A DNA stretch of 64,000 nt from JAFGJQ01 sp052034525 (GTDB lineage: Bacteria > Planctomycetota > Phycisphaerae > UBA1845). Under the pieces are notes generated by a model, which was given only the letters and a program-made list of their open reading frames with translations, did no database searches and was not told the origin of the DNA. A program made the translations under genes and the position numbers. Of this stretch, positions 43,441-52,100 are shown piece by piece (the stretch's first letter is position 1; every line of letters begins with the position of its first letter). Location: the NCBI GenBank assembly GCA_052034525.1, contig JBPOIK010000117.1, positions 1-64,000 of the forward strand. Reading direction: 5' to 3'.

Positions 43441-46152
43441 TCACTCCAACAGCTTGCGCAGCACCGCGTGCAGAATGCCGCCGTGGCGGTAGTAGTCCAC
43501 CTCCACCGGGGTGTCGATGCGACACAAAGTCGTGAACTCACGCGTTTTGCCGTCGGGAGACGTGGCCGACACGGTCACCGGCCGGCCGGGTTTCAGCGAG
43601 TCCTCCAGGCCGGTGATGTCGAAGGTTTCGTGGCCCGTCAGGCCCAGCGACTCGCGCGTCTCGCCCGGACGGAACTGCAGCGGCAGGACGCCCATGCCCA
43701 CCAGGTTGCTGCGGTGGATGCGTTCGTAGCTCTCGGCAACCACCGCACGAACGCCCAGCAGCAGCGTGCCCTTGGCGGCCCAGTCGCGTGACGACCCCGT
43801 GCCGTACTCCTTGCCCGCCAGCACCAGCAACGGCGTGCCCGACTCGGCGTATTTGACCGCCGCGTCGTAAATGGGCATCTGTTGGCCGGTAGGCAGGTGC
43901 GTGGTCATGCCGCCTTCCGTGCCCGGAGCCAGCAGGTTCCGCAGCCGGATGTTCGCGAAGGTGCCGCGTGTCATCACCCGGTCGTTGCCGCGGCGGGAGC
44001 CGTAGCTGTTGAAATCCGGCGGGGCGACGCCGCGTTCCTGTAGATACCGGCCCGCCGGCGAGTCGGCCTTGATGGACCCCGCCGGCGAGATGTGGTCCGT
44101 GGTGATGGAGTCGCCCACCATCACCAGGCATCGCGCCCCGCGGATCGGCCGGATCGACGGCGCCGTGCGCGTCATATCCGCGAAGAACGGCGGTTCCTGA
44201 ATGTAGGTGCTTTCGAGGTCCCAGGCATACAGGTCGCCCGTCGGGCTCGCGATCGCCCGCCACTGCTCCTCGCCGTTAAACACGTGTGCGTATTGACGCA
44301 GGAACTGATCCGCCGAGACGTTGGCCGTGATGGCGTCGGCGATCTCCTGCTGTGTCGGCCAGATGTCCTTCAGAAACACCTCACGGCCGCTGGGGTCTTT
44401 TCCCAGCGGTTCGTGCGTCAGGTCGATATCGGTGGTGCCGGCCAATGCGTACGCCACCACCAGCGGCGGGCTGGCCAGCCAGTTTGCCCTCGTGTACGGG
44501 TTCACCCGGCCTTCGAAATTCCGGTTGCCGCTCAGCACGGCGGCGGCCACGAGATCCCCCTGAGTGATGGCCTTCACCACCGGCTCGGGCAGCGGGCCGC
44601 TGTTGCCGATGCAGGTCAGGCAGCCGTAACCCACGATATGAAACCCCAGGGCTTCCAGGGCCGGCATCAGCCCGGCCTGTTCCAGGTAGTCCGCCACCAC
44701 GCGAGAGCCCGGGCCCAGGCTGGTCTTCACGGATCGCGGCACGCGAAGGCCCTTGTCCACCGCCTTGCGGGCGAGCAGGCCGGCCGCCAGCATGACCGAG
44801 GGGTTCGACGTATTCGTGCAGCTCGTGATGGACGCAATCACGACCGCGCCGTGTCCCATTTCGTCCGTCTGCCCGTCGAAACGAACCGCGGCCTTGCGGG
44901 ACAATGCCGCCTCCTCCAGCCCGAACCCCCGCTCCTTCACAGGCGCGGTCAGGCTGGCGCGAAACGCCCGCTTCACGTCGGCCAACGGCACCCGATCCTG
45001 CGGACGCTTCGGACCAGCCAGGCACGGCTCCACCGTGGCGAGGTCCAGCTCCACCGTGTCGCTGAAATCCGGGTCCGGCTCGGACGCCGTGCGAAACAGT
45101 CCCTGTTCTTTGCAGTACCGCTCCACGAGTTCGATCAGGTCGGCGGGGCGTCCCGTCCGGTGCAGATAGCGCAGGGTCTGTTCATCCACCGGGAAGAAGC
45201 CCATCGTGGCGCCGTACTCCGGCGCCATGTTGGCCAGCGTAGCCCGGTCGGCCAGCGGCATCTGGGCCAGACCCGGGCCGTAGAACTCCACGAATTTGCC
45301 CACGACGCCTTTGCTCCGGAGCATCTGCGTGATGGTCAGTACCAGATCGGTGGCCGTCGTACCTTCACGCAGTTGGCCGGAAAGCCGGAACCCCACCACG
45401 TCCGGCATGAGCATGTAGATCGGCTGGCCGAGCATGACCGCCTCGGCCTCAATGCCGCCGACGCCCCAGCCCACCACACCCAACCCGTTGATCATCGTGG
45501 TGTGGCTGTCGGTACCCACCAGGCTGTCGGGGTACGCAACGCGTCCGCTCGGCCCGTCGTCGGTGAGCACCACGCCGGCCAGGTATTCCAGGTTCACCTG
45601 GTGAATGATGCCGGTGGCCGGCGGCACCACGCGGAAATTGTCAAACGCTTTCTGCCCCCACTTGAGGAACTGGTACCGCTCGCGGTTCCGCTCGAATTCC
45701 TTCTGCTTGTTGACGGCCAGCGCGTCCGGCGAGGCGAAGGCATCCGTCTGGACGGAGTGATCGATGACCAGGTCGCAGCGGACGTGCGGATTGATCTTGC
45801 GCGGGTCGCCGCCCAGCCGCTTCATGGCCGCGCGCATGGCAGCCAGATCCACGACGGCCGGCACGCCGGTGAAATCCTGCAGCACCACCCGGCCGGGCTT
45901 GAACGGGATTTCCACCCGGGCGGCGTCGCGGGCCTGCCAGCGGGCGAGGGCCTCGACGTGTTCCGTGGTGACCGAGTGCCCGTCCACATTTCGCAGCGCG
46001 GCCTCCAGCAGAACGCGAATCGAAAACGGCAGTCGCCGCGGATCGCCGATCCCCAGCGCTGCGAGCGCCTCGAGTCGATACACACGGAGTGTACCCGCTT
46101 TGGTCTTCAGAGTACCTTCCGCACCGAAGGGGTTTTTCGCCTCGCCAGCCAT
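43441..46152 (-). CDS. acnA: Aconitate hydratase A
   Basis: Converts citrate to isocitrate in the TCA cycle with a [4Fe-4S] cluster. The 903-residue protein is of the bacterial AcnA/IRP type. Cluster cysteines lie in ITSCTNTSNPSVM and YGCLTCIGNSGPL. Other landmarks are LQDFTGVPAVVDLAAMR, VIDHSVQTD, GTDSHTTMINGLGVVGWGVGGIEAEA near the active site and, in the swivelling C-terminal domain, NSYGSRRGND, GKEYGTGSSRDWAAKG and ERIHRSNLVGMGVLPL. The ATG at 46152 has AAAGAAG upstream. Monocistronic, with a TATGAT box about 70 nt before the start. Confidence 0.97.
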   Translation of the reverse strand: MAGEAKNPFGAEGTLKTKAGTLRVYRLEALAALGIGDPRRLPFSIRVLLEAALRNVDGHSVTTEHVEALARWQARDAARVEIPFKPGRVVLQDFTGVPAVVDLAAMRAAMKRLGGDPRKINPHVRCDLVIDHSVQTDAFASPDALAVNKQKEFERNRERYQFLKWGQKAFDNFRVVPPATGIIHQVNLEYLAGVVLTDDGPSGRVAYPDSLVGTDSHTTMINGLGVVGWGVGGIEAEAVMLGQPIYMLMPDVVGFRLSGQLREGTTATDLVLTITQMLRSKGVVGKFVEFYGPGLAQMPLADRATLANMAPEYGATMGFFPVDEQTLRYLHRTGRPADLIELVERYCKEQGLFRTASEPDPDFSDTVELDLATVEPCLAGPKRPQDRVPLADVKRAFRASLTAPVKERGFGLEEAALSRKAAVRFDGQTDEMGHGAVVIASITSCTNTSNPSVMLAAGLLARKAVDKGLRVPRSVKTSLGPGSRVVADYLEQAGLMPALEALGFHIVGYGCLTCIGNSGPLPEPVVKAITQGDLVAAAVLSGNRNFEGRVNPYTRANWLASPPLVVAYALAGTTDIDLTHEPLGKDPSGREVFLKDIWPTQQEIADAITANVSADQFLRQYAHVFNGEEQWRAIASPTGDLYAWDLESTYIQEPPFFADMTRTAPSIRPIRGARCLVMVGDSITTDHISPAGSIKADSPAGRYLQERGVAPPDFNSYGSRRGNDRVMTRGTFANIRLRNLLAPGTEGGMTTHLPTGQQMPIYDAAVKYAESGTPLLVLAGKEYGTGSSRDWAAKGTLLLGVRAVVAESYERIHRSNLVGMGVLPLQFRPGETRESLGLTGHETFDITGLEDSLKPGRPVTVSATSPDGKTREFTTLCRIDTPVEVDYYRHGGILHAVLRKLLE

Positions 46153-46218
46153 GATGTACTTCTTTCGTGTTCCAGGGGAGTAGTGCCCATCGTCCCGCGC
46201 GCCCGATGCGAGGGAACA

Positions 46219-46224
46219 ATCATA
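46219..46224 (-). promoter_or_regulatory. -10 box TATGAT of acnA
   Basis: TATGAT on the minus strand about 67 nt before the ATG of acnA, with no clear -35 element at the usual distance. Confidence 0.4.
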
Positions 46225-46345
46225 GTCTAGCCGCGCCGCCGGGCGCCCGCCACCGTAAGGCACCCCGGGACGCCGAGCCCCGCGGGAACCCGGCAGCGGT
46301 GTTTCAGGGCCACGATGGCCGGATGGGATGGCCGCACCAGCCCCA

Positions 46346-46374
46346 TTCAAGCGGAGGATGCAACGCCGTATAAT
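46346..46374 (+). promoter_or_regulatory. Promoter of the PCMT gene
   Basis: Weak TTCAAG (46346-46351), 17-nt spacer and a perfect TATAAT (46369-46374). The 50-nt leader ends with AGGAG before the ATG at 46429. Confidence 0.5.
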
Positions 46375-46428
46375 AGGGCCCGCGGACCGCCCATCGGGCC
46401 ATCCGGCGGATTGAATAGGAGCCCCTCC

Positions 46429-47235
46429 ATGCTTCACGGACGAAGAGTGCGCGCGCTTTCGGCGGTCGTGCTTGCGGCCTTCCTGCTGGCCTGTCGGATC
46501 TGGGCTGAATCACCCCAGGCGCCGGCCGCCCCCACCAGCCAGCCGACGACCAGCGCCCCCGCGGACTGGGCCCGCCCGCGCAGCGACGACCGCAAGCTGG
46601 AGCGGGAACGGATGGTCAAACACCAGATCGAGTTCCGCGACGTGAAAGACCCTGACGTGCTGGAGGCCATGCGGAATGTGCCGCGGCACTGGTTCGTGCC
46701 GACCGACCAGGCGCGGTGGGCCTACTCCGACAGCCCCCTGTCCATTGGAGAAGGCCAGACCATCTCCCAGCCGTACATCGTGGCCCGGATGACCGAAGCC
46801 CTGGGCGTCAAGCCGGAGCACAAGGTGCTGGAGATCGGAACAGGCTCCGGCTATCAGGCGGCCGTACTCAATGAGCTGACCCCGCACGTGTACACGATCG
46901 AGATTGTGGAGCCCCTGGCCCGGCGAGCGGCCGCAACGTTCAAGGATCGCGGCTACACGTCCATCCAGGCCCGGTGCGGCGACGGATACGCCGGCTGGGC
47001 GGAGGCGTCGCCGTTCGACGCGATCATCGTCACCTGCGCCCCGACGCGTATCCCGCAACCATTGGTCGACCAGCTCAAGCCCGGCGGCAAGATCTGCATC
47101 CCCGTCGGCCGCCAGCACGAGATCCAGAGACTGACCCTGGTCACCAAGCGCGAAGACGGACTGCTGGAGTACAAAACGCTGGAGGATGTTCGGTTTGTAC
47201 CTATGACGGGACAGGCCGGAAAATCCCGTCGCTGA
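46429..47235 (+). CDS. pcm: Protein-L-isoaspartate O-methyltransferase, apparently exported
   Basis: Methylates L-isoaspartyl residues so that damaged proteins can be repaired. The 268-residue protein has the full family signature: DSPLSIGEGQTISQPYIVARM around the substrate-binding loop, the SAM-binding VLEIGTGSGYQAAVL, CGDGYAGW and LVDQLKPGGKICIPVG. Unlike cytosolic PCMT it begins with a signal sequence (hydrophobic SAVVLAAFLLAC, residues 11-22), which ends either in a lipobox-like LLAC or in a WAE signal-peptidase site, followed by an Ala/Pro/Ser/Thr-rich linker to about residue 47. It should therefore act in the periplasm or on the membrane. Confidence 0.92.
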   Translation: MLHGRRVRALSAVVLAAFLLACRIWAESPQAPAAPTSQPTTSAPADWARPRSDDRKLERERMVKHQIEFRDVKDPDVLEAMRNVPRHWFVPTDQARWAYSDSPLSIGEGQTISQPYIVARMTEALGVKPEHKVLEIGTGSGYQAAVLNELTPHVYTIEIVEPLARRAAATFKDRGYTSIQARCGDGYAGWAEASPFDAIIVTCAPTRIPQPLVDQLKPGGKICIPVGRQHEIQRLTLVTKREDGLLEYKTLEDVRFVPMTGQAGKSRR

Positions 47236-47272
47236 ATCCGACGGTCCGGGGGTGGACCGCATTGGGGGGCAG

Positions 47273-47974
47273 TCAGGGCGTGGCCATGGTCGCGCGGGCG
47301 AACTCCGGGAGCATCCAGCGGGCAAACTCCTCGGGGTCTTCCGTGCGTTTGATCTCCCGGGCGGGAACGCCCACAACCGTGCTCATGGGGGCGACGTCGT
47401 GGATCACCACCGCTCCGCCCCCGATGACGGCCTCACAGCCGATGCGGATGTTCTGGATCACTGTGGCCCCGATGCCCACGAAGGCACCCGATTCCACCGT
47501 GACCCGGCCGGCCAGTCGGGCCCCGGGACAGATATGGCAGGCCGTCCCCACCATGGATTCGTGGTCCACGATGCATCCGGTGTTCAGAATGGCGGAGTCT
47601 CCGATCTGGCAGTGGGCGCAGACCAGGGCCCCGGCCGCGATGACGCAATTTGTGCCGATCGTTACGTTGCGGGCGATGTTGGCCGAGGGATGGATGGCGT
47701 TGATGAGGGACAGGCCGGTGCGTTCGATCTGTTCGGCGAAGTTCCGGCGGACGCCGTTGTCGCCGATAGCCACGATCGCGCCCTGGACGTTCATCTCGTC
47801 GCGCAGTCGCGGGATGTCGGCCAGGCCCCCGAGAACGAGCTGGCCGTCCATCCGCCGACCCACGATTTCCATATTGGAATCAAGAAATCCCACGACGTCG
47901 TGTCGACCCGCCCGAAGCAGAATGTCCAGCACCACGCGTCCGTGGCCCCCGGCACCGACAATGACGATCTTCAT
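47273..47974 (-). CDS. NeuD/PglD-like sugar O- or N-acyltransferase
   Basis: A 233-residue left-handed beta-helix acyltransferase. The N-terminal nucleotide-sugar-binding domain starts KIVIVGAGGHGRVVLDIL; hexapeptide repeats cover about 100-215, with HPSANIARNVTIGTNCVIAAG, GCIVDHESMVG (catalytic His), CHICPGARLAGRVTVESGAFVGIGATV and the terminal VVGVPAREIKR. Such enzymes acetylate amino-sugars or sialic-acid-like sugars for surface polysaccharides. No other glycan gene is adjacent, although the divergent neighbour belongs to an exosortase/EPS-associated family. ATG at 47974 directly begins the conserved domain. Confidence 0.9.
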   Translation of the reverse strand: MKIVIVGAGGHGRVVLDILLRAGRHDVVGFLDSNMEIVGRRMDGQLVLGGLADIPRLRDEMNVQGAIVAIGDNGVRRNFAEQIERTGLSLINAIHPSANIARNVTIGTNCVIAAGALVCAHCQIGDSAILNTGCIVDHESMVGTACHICPGARLAGRVTVESGAFVGIGATVIQNIRIGCEAVIGGGAVVIHDVAPMSTVVGVPAREIKRTEDPEEFARWMLPEFARATMATP

Positions 47975-48225
47975 AGGCCTGGCGTCTCTTCCTCGCACCA
48001 GCGGGTGGAGATTCCTGGTTTTCCCGTGTGCCTCCGGCCTCCCGCTCCGCCCGTCGATGCGGCTCGAACCCCGACACCGTCTTATCGGACGGCATCGGTA
48101 TGAACTGAACCGGTTCCCGATTTTTGACGTAACCTCCGCAGACTCCGGCCGCGGACGAGGACACGCCCCGGCGTTCCGACTCAGTCCGCTGTCGTCGCGA
48201 GAGCCTCCCGGAACAGGTGGGTCGA

Positions 48226-48254
48226 TTGACGCGCTTCGCGGGTGGGACTATGCT
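48226..48254 (+). promoter_or_regulatory. Promoter of the epsI-like gene
   Basis: TTGACG (48226-48231), 17-nt spacer, TATGCT (48249-48254), followed by a leader of about 50 nt. The rest of the gap 47975-48225 shows no gene. Confidence 0.55.
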
Positions 48255-48310
48255 GATTCGGAATGATGTGAACTTGCATCTGTAACCCCTTGTGCATCGG
48301 GATATTAAGA

Positions 48311-49102
48311 ATGCCAACCCCTGCGACCGCGACGTGGAAGCCGCTGGTCAGCGTGCCGTTTCTGGTGTGTGTGGCTTTGTTGGCCACAGCGGCGGTCATG
48401 GCCGGTCCGCTGGCTCGCCACTGGAAGCAGGTTTTCATCAAAGAGCCCATCCCGCTGCGCAAACCGTTGCACGAGTTGCGCCGGACGGGGTTCGGGCCGT
48501 TTCGTTTCGTGAAGGATGAGCAGTTCCCCGCCAGTGTCGTCGCCGCGCTGGGGACGGACATGTATGTCAGCCGGCTGCTGGAGGACACCCGTCAGCCGGC
48601 GAGCAGCCCGCTGCGTTTCGCCAACCTGTCCGTCACGTACTACACGGGCGGCACCAACCTGGTTCCGCACACGCCGGACGTGTGCATGGCGGGGGCCGGC
48701 TATACGCAGAAGGACGCGGGGTACGAAACCCTGACCGTAAGCTCTCTGGCGCCGGAGGCGGCGGACGTACCCGTTCGCTGGGTCACGTTCGTGAAATCCG
48801 CGGTGTTCAACCGTGCGGAGCCGACCGTGATTTATACGTTTCACTGTAACGGAGCTTTCACGGCGTCGCGCACGGGCGTCCGTCAGCGCACGACGAATCC
48901 GATCGATCGGTATGCCTACTTCAGCAAGGTGGAGGTAAGCTTCACCGGCGCTCAGGGGGAAACGCCCGGTCGCAAGGAAACCCTGGAAGCCGCGCGCAGC
49001 CTCTTCGAGTATGTTCTGCCCGTGCTGGCGCGCGAGCATTGGCCGGACTGGGAAGCTGCCTCGCGCTCGCCCGCTGCCGCGGATGAGGCCGCCGGCGGCT
49101 GA
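48311..49102 (+). CDS. Exosortase-associated EpsI-like protein
   Basis: A 263-residue protein with one N-terminal membrane helix (about 11-33) and a soluble domain outside the membrane. The segment VTYYTGGTNLVPHTPDVCMAG (His120, Cys125) and the following GY match the H-x-P-x-x-C core of EpsI, which is found fused to or next to exosortases in PEP-CTERM/exopolysaccharide loci. Its role is unclear; the Cys and His suggest an enzyme-like site. ATG 48311 is preferred over a frame start at 48290 because it opens the membrane helix region. The TPR gene follows after 61 nt, probably in the same transcript. No exosortase gene lies in this window. Confidence 0.75.
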   Translation: MPTPATATWKPLVSVPFLVCVALLATAAVMAGPLARHWKQVFIKEPIPLRKPLHELRRTGFGPFRFVKDEQFPASVVAALGTDMYVSRLLEDTRQPASSPLRFANLSVTYYTGGTNLVPHTPDVCMAGAGYTQKDAGYETLTVSSLAPEAADVPVRWVTFVKSAVFNRAEPTVIYTFHCNGAFTASRTGVRQRTTNPIDRYAYFSKVEVSFTGAQGETPGRKETLEAARSLFEYVLPVLAREHWPDWEAASRSPAAADEAAGG

Positions 49103-49163
49103 GCGGCTCTCCACGGTACGGAGTTGTTGAGGACGGTCCCCACACCACGGCAGGAACGGAATT

Positions 49164-52100
49164 ATGGCCAAGCGAAAACGACTGAACAAGAACCTGATCG
49201 TCGCTCTGACCGGCGTTGGTTTTCTGGTGATGACGGCGGCGGGCGTGGCCCTGGTGTACAGCCTTCAGGAGACGAATCCCCTGCAGTTCGCCAAGCAGGC
49301 TGACCTGGCGGCGGAGAAGGGAGACTGGGACGCCGCGCGAAAATTCTATATCCGCGCCTATAACACCCGGCGTGAGCCGATCTATCTGGTTCGCGTGGGA
49401 GAATGCTTCCAAGAGGTCGGAGACGACCAGCGCGCCCGCGGCAGTTGGAATGAAGCGGTCACCCAGGATGTGAACCTGGTGGAAGGCTGGCAGAAGCTGG
49501 TCGAGTGGTTGATTCCGTACGCGTCGGTGCCGGGCGTCGACCCCGGCTGGCTCCTCGAACTCAAGCAGAAGGCGGAAGGTCTGTTGAACGCGTTGGCCGC
49601 CCGGGACGGTCAGGAGACGATGGCCGGCCTGGCGGAGGGTGCGACGCAGGCTACCCAACCGGCGGTGGAAGGAGCGCACGACGCCGCTCGCGCGTTGGGA
49701 ACCTACGCCCTGGGTGTCTCTCTGATCGAACTGGCGCGTCAGCAGCAGACGGAGGGGGATGCCGTGCTGGGTCGCCAATACCTGGAAGAATCCGTCTCCC
49801 TCGACCCGTCGAGCGTTCAGAGCACGTCTCGTCTGGCCCAGAGCCTGTTGGAGGCCGGAGACGTGGCCGGTGCGGAAACCCTGTTCAAGAATCTCTGCAA
49901 CGTGAACAGCTCGCCCGGGATGGCCGCCGTGGAGTCGAGCATCGCGTATGCGATGTTCCTGCTGAACCCTCCGAAGAGCGACTCGGAACAGGCCCGCGCT
50001 GTCCTGGAGCGGGCGGTCGAGCTTGCGGGCAATGATCCGGAGGCACAAGCCACCAGCCTGACCGCGCTGGGCACTCTCAGTTATGTGGACTGGGAGCGCT
50101 CTCTGAGCGACTCCAGCGGGCCCGAGGACACACAGAGCGTTGCCCGGGCCAAGGAGCTCTACGAGAAGGCCATCGCGGCCTATCCGGATGCGTTCGAGCC
50201 GTACATCCGCCTGGTCGGCATCTACGTGAGGGAGAGCAATCGCGCGGATGCCCGGCAAGAGACGGAGACGGTCCGCCAGAAACTGCAGGAGGCGATCCAG
50301 CTCAATCAGAAGCGTCTGGACCGGGACATCATTCGGATCGGACGGAAGGGTTCGACCCAGAAGGCGATGCGGTATCGCCTGTTGCTGCAGGCGGCGGAGT
50401 TGTACGTGGACCTGGCGCGCCGGCTGGACGCCACTTCCCTGGAACGACAGGACTTGCTGGACCGGGCGCGCGATCGGGTGATGGAGGCGGAGAACGAGAT
50501 CAGCGGCCAGTCCAGCACCCTGGAGGCCCGAGCGACCATCGCGATTGCCGAAAACAACCTTCGGGAGGCGTGTCGCTTGACGGAAGAGGTGGACACGCAG
50601 GTCGGCCCGAGATTCACGTGGCAGCACAAGCTTCGGCTGGCCCGTCTCCGTTCCCAGATGGGAGAGCTTGGCTCCGCGCGCAAGGCGATCGAGGAAGCGC
50701 TGGCGCGTCCGGACGTCGTACGGACCGCACCGGCGGGACTGTGGACCACATACGCGCAGATCCTCACTCGTCTGCAGGATTGGCCGGCGGCGGAGGCCGC
50801 CGCGCGAGAGGCCCTTCGGCGGGACGCGAACGATATTCTGGCGATGAACCTGCGGGCGAACGCCTTGAACGAGTTGGGCCGCAAGGACGAGGCCGAGGAC
50901 CTGATGCAGACGGTGGAAAAGGAGGGCGGGGCGAAGATCGGCGAGCAGATCCAGGACCGCCAGTTCCGCCGCCAGGTGCAGGAGGCGGTTCTGAACGAAC
51001 GCTGGGATGACGCCATTCAGATGCTGCGTGAGAAGATCCAGGCAGACCCCCAGACCGAGGATTACCCGGCTGCGCTGGCCGGCATCCTGCGCGATCGGGG
51101 CCGCAAGGACGAGGCGATCGCGGTGCTGGAGGAGGCTCTGATCGCCAACCCGGATTCGCTGAATCTGCATGCGGTGCTCGACGGATTCGACGAGTCGAAA
51201 ACCCCCGAACAACGGAGGGCGGACATGGAAGCCCGCGTTCTGGAACGCGTGCAGAAGGAAGTCACCGACCCCTTCGATCGCAATCTGGAACTCGGTCGTT
51301 TCTATCTGACATTGAACGATCTCCGCAAGGCCGAACCCCACCTCCTGGAGGCGCAACAGCAGTTTCTGGCCAAGGCCACGCCATCGGCACGGGCGACCGC
51401 GCCGGGCATCCTGGAGGTGGTTCTTCTGTACCGGCTGGAAATAGCCTTCGAAGAAAACGATTTGGCGCGGGCCGAGCAGATTGTCGGGACGGCCATCGAC
51501 CAGAATGTGGACCTGATGCAGGGACGAACATTCCTGGGCCGGCTGTACCTGCGCAAAGCGGAGATGCTCCGTGACGAGCGGAAGACGGACGACGCCCGGC
51601 AACTGTTCGAACAGGCGGCCCAGGAATTCAAGGCCGCGCTGGAGACCATGCCCAACAACTCGGAGCTGCAGTTGTACTACGGGGAATGCTGCCTGCGGCT
51701 TGACCGGGTTTCGGAGGCGGAGATTGCCTTCCGGCAGGCCACCCAGATCAATCCGCGGGAGGGCCGGGCGTGGAAGGGGCTCGCCGTGATCGCACAATCG
51801 AGAGGCGACGAGACCGCCTTCATCGAGTATGTCGAGAAATGCCGCAACCTTCTGCCGCGGGATGCCACGGTGCAGGGCTGGGCGACGCTGCTGCGCGAGC
51901 GCGACGACCCCGCGCAGGGCATCGCCCGCCGCGAGGAAACCCGCCGGAAAACCCCGGACGACTCCCAGAACCTGGTTCGGTTGGCCGGTCTGTACGCTCA
52001 GCAGGGCAACCGTGAGAAAGCCGAGGAGATTTTCGAGGAGGCACTGCGGCTGCCGAACGTCGACGCCGGCGGCATTCAGACGGCGGCCATCTTCTTCGCC

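Noticed and set aside
48942..51797. A 951-codon open frame on the minus strand
   Set aside because: Antisense to the TPR protein gene, whose helix-repeat pattern is unmistakable on the plus strand.
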